DNA of 64,000 bases, taken from Cellulomonas fimi. GTDB lineage: Bacteria > Actinomycetota > Actinomycetes > Actinomycetales > Cellulomonadaceae. The stretch's first letter is position 1. Each line of letters starts with the position of its first letter. Below, one piece after another: positions 20,255 through 28,501 of this stretch. The translations under genes were made by a program, and so were the position numbers. Below the pieces are notes generated by a model. That model ran no database searches. It saw nothing but the letters and a program-made list of their open reading frames with translations, and was not told the origin of the DNA. Location: the NCBI RefSeq assembly GCF_028583725.1, contig NZ_CP110680.1, forward strand, positions 1,674,001 through 1,738,000. Reading direction: 5' to 3'.

Positions 20255-21952
20255 TCAGGCCGTCCAGGCACGGTGCTTCGGGGCGAGGGCGCGACGGACC
20301 GCCCGCGCGGCCTCGCGCTCGGCCGACTCCGCGGCCGCCTGCTCGAGCGCGTGCAGCCGCCCGAAGGTGAACGCGTTCTCGCCGTCCAGGTGCGCCTGCA
20401 CGCCGAGCCGCCGCAGCGTCGCCCGGCGCACGACCGTGTCCTGCTGACGGCCGAGGACGTCCTGCACCGCGTGCGCCCTCGACGCGCTGCGCCGCGCGGG
20501 GCGACCGACGACCGGCGCCGCCGTCGTCGCCGCGTACCGCGCCCGGCGGGCGGCCTTGCGCAGCGCGTGCCGTGCGACGTCCCGCGCCTCGCCCGTCGCG
20601 TCGTCGGCCTCCCGGGCCCGGCGCTCGAGCCGACGCCACGCGCGCGCCACGCGGCGAGGGAGGACGTCCACGGCGTCGTCGTCCGCGCGCGGACCGCGCG
20701 GCAGCGCCGTCGACCACGCGTCGAGCGTCGTGAGCAGCCGCAGGTGCTCGGGCGCGTCGAGCAGCGCGACGGCACGCACGAGGGCCTCGTCGCGGGCCGC
20801 CGACCGGTCGTCGACGACCCGGCGCTCGACGGGACCGAGCACGAGCTCCACCGGCTCGGCGGCGAGCCGCTCGAGCAGGGCAGCCTGCTCCACGAACGGG
20901 TCCCGCGCGGCGCCCAGCGTGCGTCCGACCTCCCGCAGGTCGTCGCGCACCGGGTCCGTCACGCCGCGGTCCACGACCGGGCGGAAGACGCCCAGCGTCG
21001 TGCGGAGCCGGCGCACCGCGACGCGCGCGTCGTGCACGGCCTCGTCGTCGCCGAGTCGCACGCCCGTCTCCGCGGCCAGCAGCCGCTCGACGTCGCGCGC
21101 GACCCGCGCACGCACCGCCTCCGCGGCCGTGCCGTCCGCCGGCTCGGGCGACGGCGGCGCCGGGACCGCCGCACCGAGCGCTCGCCGGAGCTTCGACGTC
21201 GCCCGCGGCACCCCGCCCGCCGCCGCCAGCGCCGCACCGGCGGCCGCGAGCAGCGCGTCGTCGCCCGCGACGAGCTCGACCTCCCACTCGCGCCAGCGCG
21301 CCAGCGCCCCGGCGTCCGCCGACGCCCGCGTGCCGTCGCCGGCCGGAGCATCGCCACCGCCGGGACCGTCGCCACGGCCCGGATCGTCGCCACCGCGCGG
21401 ACCGCCGTCGCCCGGACCCTCGTCGCCCGGACCCTCGTCGCCGGGACCGTCGCCGCCGGGACCGTCGCCACCGCCCGGACCGCCCTCGCCGTCCGGTCCG
21501 GCGTGCCGGGGCGTGCGCGCCTCGACGACGTCGTCGGCGACCTCGGCGAGCACCGCGCCGTCCTCGTCGAGCAGCAGCGTGACCGTGCGGGTCGTCACGA
21601 GCTCGACGACCGGCTCGGGCGCCGCGTCGCGCAGCCGTGACCGGACCAGCGCGACGAGCTCGTCGGGCGGCGTCGCGGACGTCAGGTCGGCGCCGTGCTC
21701 GGCGCGCCGCCGCCCCTCGTCGCCACCGCCCAGCGGCACCTTGAGGTGCCAGCCCGCGTCGTGGCCGCCCGTGCGCCGCCGCATCGAGACCCCGGCGCGG
21801 GCGAGGTCGAGCCGGGGCGAGTCCCAGTACACGGCGACCAGCCGGTCCGGGTCACGGTGCTCGACGCGCGCGACGCCCGGCACGCCCGCGAGGTCGGGCA
21901 GCGGGGCGTCCGGCGGGACCTCGAACGCGGTCTCGACCTCGTGGTGCGCCAT
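20255..21952 (-). CDS. CYTH and CHAD domain protein with repeat-rich linker
   Basis: A 565-residue protein. Residues 1-200 form a CYTH domain (HHEVETAFEV at the N-terminus), interrupted after about residue 148 by a roughly 57-residue Gly/Asp/Pro linker encoded by tandem DNA repeats. From about 290 to the end is a CHAD domain with its conserved histidines (VHDARVAVRRLRTTLGVF; ARHALRKAARRARYA; HAVQDVLGRQQD). CHAD domains bind polyphosphate and CYTH domains act on triphosphates, so a role in polyphosphate metabolism or granule association is likely. The ATG at 21952 starts the conserved part; the frame is open 38 codons further upstream. Confidence 0.88.
   Translation of the reverse strand: MAHHEVETAFEVPPDAPLPDLAGVPGVARVEHRDPDRLVAVYWDSPRLDLARAGVSMRRRTGGHDAGWHLKVPLGGGDEGRRRAEHGADLTSATPPDELVALVRSRLRDAAPEPVVELVTTRTVTLLLDEDGAVLAEVADDVVEARTPRHAGPDGEGGPGGGDGPGGDGPGDEGPGDEGPGDGGPRGGDDPGRGDGPGGGDAPAGDGTRASADAGALARWREWEVELVAGDDALLAAAGAALAAAGGVPRATSKLRRALGAAVPAPPSPEPADGTAAEAVRARVARDVERLLAAETGVRLGDDEAVHDARVAVRRLRTTLGVFRPVVDRGVTDPVRDDLREVGRTLGAARDPFVEQAALLERLAAEPVELVLGPVERRVVDDRSAARDEALVRAVALLDAPEHLRLLTTLDAWSTALPRGPRADDDAVDVLPRRVARAWRRLERRAREADDATGEARDVARHALRKAARRARYAATTAAPVVGRPARRSASRAHAVQDVLGRQQDTVVRRATLRRLGVQAHLDGENAFTFGRLHALEQAAAESAEREAARAVRRALAPKHRAWTA
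21343..21500. repeat. 15-bp-based tandem repeats inside the CYTH-CHAD gene
   Basis: About eight diverged copies of a 15-18-bp unit related to CCGGGACCGTCGCCA run in phase through the linker. Two adjacent copies of CCCGGACCCTCGTCG (about 21411-21440) are identical. They encode (Gly)-Asp-Gly/Glu-Gly-Pro repeats. In-phase units mean that copy-number change would lengthen or shorten the linker without a frameshift. Confidence 0.7.
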
Positions 21953-22023
21953 GCGTCGAGCCTCGCACCCCGCCCGCGGCGCCGCCCGGCGACGGGCGTG
22001 CGCGAGCGGCGGCGTCGCGCGGC

Positions 22024-22833
22024 TCACCCGACCGTCGCCCACGTCTGCAGCACGCCGGCCCGCCACGACGCGAGCAGCACGAGCCCGACGGTCCCGAGCA
22101 CGACGGCGGCGAGCACCGCGTCGCGGCGGTCCAGGGGCACGGGGTGCGCCACGGTGCGCGGCCCGGTCCCGAGACCCCGCTGCTCGAGCGCGATCGCGAG
22201 CCGCTCACCCTGGCGCAGGGACACCACGAGGACGGTGAACGCGGCGCGGGCGAGCGACCCGGGGTCGCGGGGGAGCGGCGCCCCGGGACGACGGCCCGGC
22301 TCCCGCACCGCCTGCGCCCGGCGCACCGTCTCCCACCGCTCGGGGAGCTGCTCGAGCACGCGGTAGCCGGCGAGCACCGCGAACGTGACCCGCGGCCCGA
22401 GCCGCGCGTGCTGGTGCAGGCTGGTCATGAGGCGTCCCGCGTCGGTCGTGAGCGTGAACGCGACGGAGAGCAGCCCCACCAGCAGCGTGCGCAGCGCGAG
22501 CGCGGTCCCGACCGACAGGCCCGTCGTCGTCACCTCGAGAGCGCCGACGCGCGCGAGGACGTCGCCCGGGCGCGTGACCGCGTTGACGGCCAGCACCGAG
22601 ACGGCGAACGGCGCGAACAGCGCGAGCGCCCGCAGGACGGTCCGCGGGTCGACGCGCCCGCCGATCGCCGCGGCGGGGAGTGCGAGGAGCAGCAGGACGC
22701 CCGGCGTCCACGGGTCGACCGGCACGAGCAGCACGAGCGACACGACGGACGACACGGCGAGCTTCACGGTCGGGTTGCGGCGGTGCAGCGGCGAGTCGTG
22801 CGGGAGCGCCCGGCCGAGCGCGGGGCCGTTCAT
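22024..22833 (-). CDS. ykoC: ECF transporter transmembrane protein EcfT / YkoC
   Basis: A 269-residue membrane protein with about five to six helices, the scaffold subunit of an energy-coupling-factor importer. The start NPTVKLAVSSVVSLVLL and the cytoplasmic Ala-Arg-Gly-like helices (RRAQAVREPG; ALEQRGLGTGPRT) that dock on the ATPases are typical of EcfT. Its ATG overlaps the stop of the ATPase gene as ATGA. It is the last gene of the ykoFEDC operon, whose riboswitch indicates import of hydroxymethylpyrimidine or thiamine. Confidence 0.9.
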   Translation of the reverse strand: MNGPALGRALPHDSPLHRRNPTVKLAVSSVVSLVLLVPVDPWTPGVLLLLALPAAAIGGRVDPRTVLRALALFAPFAVSVLAVNAVTRPGDVLARVGALEVTTTGLSVGTALALRTLLVGLLSVAFTLTTDAGRLMTSLHQHARLGPRVTFAVLAGYRVLEQLPERWETVRRAQAVREPGRRPGAPLPRDPGSLARAAFTVLVVSLRQGERLAIALEQRGLGTGPRTVAHPVPLDRRDAVLAAVVLGTVGLVLLASWRAGVLQTWATVG

Positions 22834-24440
22834 CGCGCGACCGCAGCCGTCGACAGGGGCGGGACCGACAGCCGCGGGCCGGCCGGGGCGACCGCCTCGC
22901 GCAGCGCGGCGAGCACGGTGCGGACCGGCCGGCCGGTCGTCCGGGCGGCGACGACGACGGGCGGCAGGACGAGCCCCGCGTCCGCGAGCAGGCGGTCGTC
23001 CGTGAGGACGTGCTGCGTCGGGCCGCCGCCGAGGACGCGGCCGTCACGCAGGACGACGACGTCGTCGGCGAGCTCCGCGACGAGGCGCAGGTCGTGCGTG
23101 ACGACGACGACCCCGCGCCCCTCGTCGGCGAGCGCGCGCAACGCGTCCGTGCACGCCTGCGTCGTGCGGCGGTCCTGCCCGAACGTCGGCTCGTCGGCGA
23201 GCAGCACGTCGTGCCCGCACGCCGCCGCGGCGGCCAGCGACAGGCGCCGCTGCTGCCCGCCGGACAGCCGGAACGGGTCGTGCTCGGCGAGCCCGTCGAG
23301 CGCGTACCGCCCGAGCGCCGCGGCGACCACGGCCGCGACGTCGGCGCGGCGCGCGCGGCGCGGCCCCCACGCGATCTCGTCGTGCACGGTCCGCGCGAGC
23401 AGCTGGTGCTCGGGCCGCTGGAACACCGCGCCGACCGTGCCGCCGCGCACCGTGCCCGCGGCGCGCAGCAGCCCGGCGAGCGCGAGCAGCAGCGTGCTCT
23501 TGCCCGCCCCGTTGGGACCGACGACGGCGGTCACCCGGCCCGCGCGGACGTCGAGGTCGACCCCGTGCAGGACGTCGCACCCGTCGCGCCGGACGCGTAC
23601 GTCACGCGCCCGGAGCACGACCGGTGCCGGGCGTCCGCCGTCGCCGTCCGGCCGCCCACCGGCCACGAGCGCGTCGAGCGACCCGACTCCCGCCGCCCGC
23701 AGCTCGACGGGCAACGGCAGGGCCAGACCGAGCCCGGCGAGCCGCGCCGCCTGCCCGGCGAGGACGTGCGTCGTCGGCCCGTCCGCCACGACGCGGCCGC
23801 CGTCGTCGAGCACGACCGTGCGGCCCGGCAGGTCGGGCAGCTCGCCGAGGCGGTGCTCGACGAGGACGCTCGACCGGTCCGGGGTCCGGGTGGCCGCGAC
23901 GACCCCGGCCACGGCCCGGGCCGCGACGGGGTCGAGGAGCGCGGTGGGCTCGTCCAGGAGGAGCACGTCGGGCGCGGTCACGAGGGTCGCGGCGATCGCG
24001 ACGCGCTGGGCCTCGCCGCCCGACAGGTCGGCCGTGCGACGGCCGACGAGGTGCGCGGCGCCGACGGCCCGCAGCACGGCCTCGACGCGCGCGGGGATCT
24101 CGCCGGGCGGCACCGCGCGGTTCTCGAGGCCGAACGCGACCTCGTCCCGCACGGTCGGCAGGACGAGCTGGTCGGCGGGGTCCTGCGTGAGGTACCCGGT
24201 CGACGGGTCCGCGTCGTCGGCCGGGAGCGACCGCCCGGCGACCTCGACGGTGCCTGTCACGTCGGCGTCGACGACGCGCGGCACGACGCCCGCGAGCACG
24301 CGCAGCAGCGTGCTCTTGCCCCCGCCGGACCCGCCGAGCAGCAGGACGTGCTCGCCGGGCCCGACGTCGAGGTCGACGCGGTCGAGGACCGGTCGGGCGG
24401 CTCCCGGGTAGCGGACGGTCGTGCCGCGCGTGGAGATCAC
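22830..24440 (-). CDS. ykoD: Fused double ECF ATPase (YkoD-like)
   Basis: A 536-residue protein containing two complete ABC ATPase domains. The N-terminal one has GGSGGGKST, DLSGGEAQR and LLLDEPTALLDP; the C-terminal one has GPNGAGKST, RLSGGQQRR and LLADEPTFGQD. They energise the ECF importer with the EcfT and S components. The GTG at 24440 overlaps the ykoE stop codon as GTGA, which fixes the start although the frame is open for another 200 codons upstream. Gene order and overlaps reproduce the Bacillus ykoFEDC operon. Confidence 0.92.
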   Translation of the reverse strand: MISTRGTTVRYPGAARPVLDRVDLDVGPGEHVLLLGGSGGGKSTLLRVLAGVVPRVVDADVTGTVEVAGRSLPADDADPSTGYLTQDPADQLVLPTVRDEVAFGLENRAVPPGEIPARVEAVLRAVGAAHLVGRRTADLSGGEAQRVAIAATLVTAPDVLLLDEPTALLDPVAARAVAGVVAATRTPDRSSVLVEHRLGELPDLPGRTVVLDDGGRVVADGPTTHVLAGQAARLAGLGLALPLPVELRAAGVGSLDALVAGGRPDGDGGRPAPVVLRARDVRVRRDGCDVLHGVDLDVRAGRVTAVVGPNGAGKSTLLLALAGLLRAAGTVRGGTVGAVFQRPEHQLLARTVHDEIAWGPRRARRADVAAVVAAALGRYALDGLAEHDPFRLSGGQQRRLSLAAAAACGHDVLLADEPTFGQDRRTTQACTDALRALADEGRGVVVVTHDLRLVAELADDVVVLRDGRVLGGGPTQHVLTDDRLLADAGLVLPPVVVAARTTGRPVRTVLAALREAVAPAGPRLSVPPLSTAAVAR

Positions 24441-25144
24441 CGCACGCCCGGGCTCTCGTCGACGCGCTCGTGCGCGGTGCCCGCTCCGGCGGCCGGCGCC
24501 GCGGTGGTCACCTCGTCGGCGGGGGAGCCGGTCGGCGCGACGGCCGGCACCGCCGCCGCCCGCCCGCGCCGCTCGCGGCCGAGAGCGGTGTTGTCGAGCA
24601 CTCCGGTCCGCGCGAGCGCGTCGCCGACGACCCGCGCGAGCAGACCGCACAGCACGAGCCCGCTCAGGACCTGCAGCCCCAGCCGCCACGCGAACCAGTC
24701 CTGCGTGAGCCACCCGAACCGCACCGCGCCGAGCGCCGTGCTCGCGAGCCCGGCGAGCACGCCGGACAGCGCGAAGACGCCCCAGCCGTACCGGCGGTAC
24801 CGGGTGAGCGCGAAGGCCGCCTCGGCACCGGCGCCCTGCACGAGCCCCACGACGAGGAGCATCGGCCCGACGGGCGACGCGAGGAACGCGACCTCGACGA
24901 ACGCCGCGACGAGCTCCACGACGATCCCGACCCCGGGCTTGCGGACGATGTACGTCGCGAGCGGCGCCGCGACCATCCAGCCGCCGATGAGCACGTGCTG
25001 CGCGAGGTCGCCGAACGGCCCCATCGCGAGCTGGAGCGCGCCCCACGCCTGCACGAGCGCCCAGTACAGGAACCCGAAGACGACGGCGAGGACCGCGAGC
25101 AGGACGAGCTCCGCGAGCGTGACGCGGGCGCGTGCGGCGCTCAC
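24437..25144 (-). CDS. ykoE: ECF transporter S component, YkoE family
   Basis: A 235-residue membrane protein with about five helices, the substrate-binding S subunit of a hydroxymethylpyrimidine/thiamine ECF importer. GGWMVAAPLATYIVRKPG, GAGAEAAFALTRYRRYG and FAWRLGLQVLSG match YkoE. A hydrophilic C-terminal tail of about 45 residues rich in Ala/Thr/Pro follows the last helix. The GTG at 25144 overlaps the ykoF stop as GTGA, and its own stop overlaps ykoD the same way. Confidence 0.9.
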   Translation of the reverse strand: MSAARARVTLAELVLLAVLAVVFGFLYWALVQAWGALQLAMGPFGDLAQHVLIGGWMVAAPLATYIVRKPGVGIVVELVAAFVEVAFLASPVGPMLLVVGLVQGAGAEAAFALTRYRRYGWGVFALSGVLAGLASTALGAVRFGWLTQDWFAWRLGLQVLSGLVLCGLLARVVGDALARTGVLDNTALGRERRGRAAAVPAVAPTGSPADEVTTAAPAAGAGTAHERVDESPGVR

Positions 25145-25890
25145 CGGTCGGCCCCGGCGGCGTCGGTCGTCCCGGTCGCGGCGCCGGCGGCGGGGCCGGT
25201 CGGGTCGCCGGTCGACGCCCCGGTCGGGACGCCGCTCGTGGCCGGTGTCGACGGCCCGTCGCTCCACGACGGCGAGTGCAGCGTGACCGTCACGTGCGCG
25301 ACGACGTGCCGCACGTGCCGGGCCGCCGCGAGCCACGCGTCGGCGACGGCCCCGAGGACGTCGGCGAGGTCCCCGTCGAGCCGGGTGACGAAGTGCGACG
25401 CGGAGACCGTGGCGCGCGCCCGCGCGACCGCGACCGCCTGCTCGATCGCGCGCATGTGGTCGCCCGGCTGCCCGGGCGTGCCGTCGTCGAGCGGGTACAG
25501 GGCCCAGTGCGCGGCGGCCCGCAGGCCCGTGCGCGGCAGCTCGGGCGCCGCGACCGCGGACAGCACGACGTCGTCGGCGACCGTGCACGCGACCTCACCC
25601 GGGCAGCCGCGCGAGAGCTGCACGTGCGCCGCGAGGTGCGTGCCGTGCCGGCCTGCGGCGGCGAGGACGTCGTGCACGTAGCGGACGACGTCCGCCTCGG
25701 AGCCGCGCACGAGCGTCGACACGTCGTCCGTCGTGACCGTGACGCCGGTGCGGTCGGCGTGCGCGAGGGCGTCGAGGATCAGGCGCACCGCGTCGTCGGA
25801 CGCGGGGTGCAGGGAGAAGCGGGCGCCGACGCCGAGGTCGGCGGCGGTCGCGGCCGGGCGTGCGGCGGCCGCGGTGAGGGGAGTGCTCAT
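25141..25890 (-). CDS. ykoF: YkoF family thiamine/hydroxymethylpyrimidine-binding protein
   Basis: A 249-residue protein with two ferredoxin-like repeats; GARFSLHPASDDAVRLILDAL and VTTDDVSTLVRGSEADVV in the first and AAHWALYPLDD and SASHFVTRLDGD in the second match YkoF, which binds thiamine or its pyrimidine moiety. A C-terminal tail of about 40 Gly/Thr/Pro/Ala residues is unlike Bacillus YkoF. The ATG has GGAGG nine bases upstream. It is the first gene of the riboswitch-controlled operon; the leader between 25891 and the aptamer at 26040 contains no other gene. Confidence 0.92.
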   Translation of the reverse strand: MSTPLTAAAARPAATAADLGVGARFSLHPASDDAVRLILDALAHADRTGVTVTTDDVSTLVRGSEADVVRYVHDVLAAAGRHGTHLAAHVQLSRGCPGEVACTVADDVVLSAVAAPELPRTGLRAAAHWALYPLDDGTPGQPGDHMRAIEQAVAVARARATVSASHFVTRLDGDLADVLGAVADAWLAAARHVRHVVAHVTVTLHSPSWSDGPSTPATSGVPTGASTGDPTGPAAGAATGTTDAAGADR

Positions 25891-26039
25891 GGTGGTCCTC
25901 CGGTGGTGGCGGACCCCCGGCGAGCAGCACGAGGCCGCACGACGGCGCCCACGACCGAGGACCGGCGGGTGGCGCGACGAGGCGTCGCGTCGAGCCCGAC
26001 GGACGCCGGTCGCCGACGGACGCGTCGGCGACGAGTGCC

Positions 26040-26140
26040 CTGCTCCCTACGCTGGTGCGAACCAGGTCAGGTTCCACGGGTCTGCGGGTGGGACGTGGTG
26101 TCCGGCCGCACTCTCAGCGCTCCTGCGCTCCCCGGGGGCT
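26040..26140 (-). ncRNA. TPP riboswitch (thi box)
   Basis: Read on the minus strand, the aptamer begins at GGGGAGCGCAGG, contains the core GCTGAGAGTGC and then ACCCGTGGAACCTGACCTGG, GTTCGCACCAGCG and TAGGGAGCA, the hallmark conserved elements of the thiamine pyrophosphate riboswitch. It lies about 150 nt before ykoF on the same strand. Thiamine pyrophosphate binding should shut off the operon. The P3-side stem appears extended with G/C-rich sequence (GCGGCCGGACACC region), a common variation. The exact ends are approximate. Confidence 0.9.
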
Positions 26141-26153
26141 TCTGTCGCCGCCG

Positions 26154-26182
26154 ACCGTAGCGCCCGACCGGCGTGGTCGGAA
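26154..26182 (-). promoter_or_regulatory. Promoter of the riboswitch-ykoFEDC transcript
   Basis: On the minus strand TTCCGA (26182-26177) and TACGGT (26159-26154) are 17 bp apart. Transcription would start a few bases before the aptamer, which is the expected geometry. Confidence 0.5.
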
Positions 26183-26265
26183 CCCCGGTCCGCCCGCTGG
26201 TCGCCGGCGCGCGGGCACGCGTCCAGGGCCTCGTCCCCGGAGGGCGGGCCGACAGGGTGCCCCCG

Positions 26266-26271
26266 TACAGT
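26266..26271 (+). promoter_or_regulatory. -10 box of the lipoprotein gene
   Basis: TACAGT lies 26 bases before the GTG at 26298, giving a short leader that includes the ribosome-binding site GGAGG at 26290-26294. No convincing -35 is seen. It is divergent from the ykoFEDC promoter in the same 157-bp stretch. Confidence 0.45.
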
Positions 26272-26297
26272 GGGGCGCCGACCGCCGAGGGAGGACC

Positions 26298-27965
26298 GTG
26301 ACGATCCGGAACCGCGCGCCGATCCGGCGCACGACGACCGCCGCCGCCGTCGCGGCCGTGTGCCTGGGGCTCGGTGCCGCGTGCACCGCCGACGACGGGC
26401 GGCCGGAGCCCACGACGAGCGTCTCGCCCACGCCGAGCCCGTCGGCCACGCCCGTCTCCGCGGAGGCGGTCCAGCTCACGGTGCCGGCGACGGTGCTGCC
26501 CGCCGCCACCGCCGAGACCGCGGCGCTCGAGGTCGTCCGGACGCTGGTCGCGAGCGCGCCCGTGGTCGTCCTCGCCGACGCCGCCGACGGGCCCGCGCAG
26601 GAGGCCGCGATCCGGGAGGGGGCGCGTCTCGGTGCTCCCGTGCTGCTCGCCGGACCGGGCGTGCCGCCGGACGTGCTGGCCGGTGAGCTCGACCGCCTCG
26701 GGACGCGCTGGGCGCTCACGGTCGGCGCCACGGCCCCGGTGCCGGACGGCGTCTCCGTCGTGCCCGGCGAGGCCGGCATCGCGACACCCACGGCGACAGC
26801 GGCCCCCGCCCCGACCGCCTCGACCCGCGCGGCGAGCCCGTCGGCGACCCGCTCCGCGCGCCCCGGTGCGTCGCCCGACGCGACCGGCACGGCGACGCTG
26901 CCCCGCACGAGCCCACCCGCACCCGTCGAGTCCACCGTCCTCCTGACGGGCGTGACGGCGCCGTACCCCGTCGCGGTCGCCAACGCGGCGCTCCTGGGCG
27001 TCGACGCGGTCGACGTGCCCGCGGGCGACCCCCGTGCGCTCGCGGCGACGGTCCAGGCGCTGGGGGAGCGCCGCCCGGCGCACGTCGTCGCGCTCGGGGA
27101 CGGGTTCGGACCGCCCGAGCGCGTCGCCGCGCGGGTCGCGTCGGCGTCGACGGGCGTCCAGCTGCCCGGCGGGGGCCAGCTCGTCTTCCCCGGCGTGCCG
27201 GGGCAGCCCGGCAAGCGGTACGTCGCGCTGTACGGCACGCCCGGCACCGCGGCGCTCGGCGTGCTGGGCGAGCAGGACGTGCCGGCGACGGTGGCGCGCG
27301 CGCAGGGGCAGGCCGACGCGTACCGCCCGCTCACGGGTGACACGGTCGTCCCGGCGGTCGAGATCATCGCGTCGATCGCCTCGGCCGGTCCGGGCCCCGA
27401 CGGGAACTACTCGCAGGAGCGGTCGGTCGACGAGCTGCGGCCGCTGGTCGACGCGGCGGGCGCCGCGGGCCAGCTCGTGATCCTCGACCTGCAGCCGGGC
27501 CGGACGGACTTCCTCACCCAGGCGCAGCTCTACACGGACCTGCTGGCGCAGCCGCACGTCGGCCTCGCGCTCGACCCCGAGTGGCGGCTGGCCCCGGACC
27601 AGGTGCACCTGCGCCAGATCGGGTCCGTCGGGGTCGACGAGGTGAACGCCGTGAGCGCGTGGCTCGCGGGCCTGACCCGCGAGCGGGCGCTGCCGCAGAA
27701 GATGTTCGTCCTGCACCAGTTCAGCCTGCGCATGATCGCCGGGCGCGAGCGTCTCGACACGTCGCACGACGAGCTCGCGACCGTCATCCACGTCGACGGC
27801 CAGGGCTCCCAGCCCGCGAAGGCGGGCACGTGGGCGACGCTGCGCAACGGCGCGCCCGCCGTGCGCTGGGGCTGGAAGAACTTCGTCGACGAGGACGTGC
27901 CGATGCTCGACCCGGTGCAGACCTACGGCGTGCAGCCCGTGCCGGACCTCGTCACGTACCAGTGA
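26298..27965 (+). CDS. Secreted lipoprotein with cell-wall-binding-repeat-like N-domain and unknown C-domain
   Basis: A 555-residue exported protein. A basic start, hydrophobic helix and Cys29 (LGLGAAC) make a lipoprotein signal. Two segments separated by a Thr/Ala/Ser/Pro-rich linker (about residues 155-215) resemble cell wall binding repeat 2 modules (VVLADAADG...GAPVLLAGPG; PVAVANAALLGVDAVDVPAG). The C-terminal 200 residues, with EIIASIASAGPGPDGNYS, LVILDLQPGRTDFL and VGLALDPEWRL, look like a TIM-barrel-type domain; its activity is unknown. The GTG has GGAGG upstream. Its last 14 bases overlap the convergent SRPBCC gene. Confidence 0.75.
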   Translation: MTIRNRAPIRRTTTAAAVAAVCLGLGAACTADDGRPEPTTSVSPTPSPSATPVSAEAVQLTVPATVLPAATAETAALEVVRTLVASAPVVVLADAADGPAQEAAIREGARLGAPVLLAGPGVPPDVLAGELDRLGTRWALTVGATAPVPDGVSVVPGEAGIATPTATAAPAPTASTRAASPSATRSARPGASPDATGTATLPRTSPPAPVESTVLLTGVTAPYPVAVANAALLGVDAVDVPAGDPRALAATVQALGERRPAHVVALGDGFGPPERVAARVASASTGVQLPGGGQLVFPGVPGQPGKRYVALYGTPGTAALGVLGEQDVPATVARAQGQADAYRPLTGDTVVPAVEIIASIASAGPGPDGNYSQERSVDELRPLVDAAGAAGQLVILDLQPGRTDFLTQAQLYTDLLAQPHVGLALDPEWRLAPDQVHLRQIGSVGVDEVNAVSAWLAGLTRERALPQKMFVLHQFSLRMIAGRERLDTSHDELATVIHVDGQGSQPAKAGTWATLRNGAPAVRWGWKNFVDEDVPMLDPVQTYGVQPVPDLVTYQ

Positions 27966-28476
27966 CGTCGGTCACCGGGGCCGCGGCGGGGTCGGTGCCC
28001 GGGGTGCGCGCGCCGGATCCGGCGAGGTACCGGTCGAGGCCGCGCTCGCCGAGCCGCATGACGCGCGCGTGCGACGCGACGAACGCGGGGGCGAGCAGGG
28101 GCGCGCTCGCGTTCATCCACGCCCGCGTCGTGCGCACGTCCCAGACCACGTTGATGCGCGTGAGCGCGGGTCCGAGCGCGGTGAGGACGACGTCGCCGCG
28201 CCCCTCGAGGTCGCCCGACGCGCGCACCAGCACTCGCTGCCGGGCCTGCGCGGACTCGACGACGAGACCGACCCGCAGCGCGTAGCCGAGCGGGGTGCGG
28301 AACAGGAGCGTCGCCGAGCTGCCGACGAGCCCGTCGATGGGGCGCACGTCGTGCGTGCGCAGGTGCGGCCACCACCGCGGCCAGGTGAGCGCGGGGTCGG
28401 CGAGCACGTCCCAGCACCGCGCGAGCGGTGCGCCCACGCGCCAGTCGGACGTCAGGACGTAGCCGCGACGGCGCAC
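27952..28476 (-). CDS. SRPBCC (polyketide cyclase/START-like) family protein
   Basis: A 174-residue protein starting RRRGYVLTSDWRVGAPLARCWDVLADPALTWPRWWP, the usual N-terminal beta strand and helix of an SRPBCC fold with a hydrophobic ligand pocket. No specific function can be assigned. The GTG at 28476 follows a consensus -10 box TAGACT with seven bases between, so the mRNA is probably leaderless. The 3' end overlaps the convergent lipoprotein gene by 14 bp. Confidence 0.75.
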   Translation of the reverse strand: MRRRGYVLTSDWRVGAPLARCWDVLADPALTWPRWWPHLRTHDVRPIDGLVGSSATLLFRTPLGYALRVGLVVESAQARQRVLVRASGDLEGRGDVVLTALGPALTRINVVWDVRTTRAWMNASAPLLAPAFVASHARVMRLGERGLDRYLAGSGARTPGTDPAAAPVTDVTGT

Positions 28477-28483
28477 GCGGCCG

Positions 28484-28493
28484 AGTCTAGGCT
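28484..28493. promoter_or_regulatory. Overlapping divergent -10 boxes for two leaderless genes
   Basis: TAGACT on the minus strand (28489-28484) and TAGGCT on the plus strand (28488-28493) share the bases CTAG at their boundary (two positions in common). They lie seven and eight bases from the GTG at 28476 and the ATG at 28502. Polymerase could occupy only one at a time. Confidence 0.6.
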
Positions 28494-28501
28494 CGGACGC
28501 G

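Noticed and set aside
21343..21500. Possible CRISPR array
   Set aside because: Units are 15-18 bp, contiguous without spacers and in phase with a protein; it is a coding minisatellite. No CRISPR array or cas gene was seen in the window.
27962..27975. GTGAC-GTCG-GTCAC palindrome at the convergent gene ends
   Set aside because: It equals the core of the site at 30184 on the other strand, but lies at the 3' ends of two convergent genes with no promoter nearby; kept only as a possible hairpin, not as a regulatory site.
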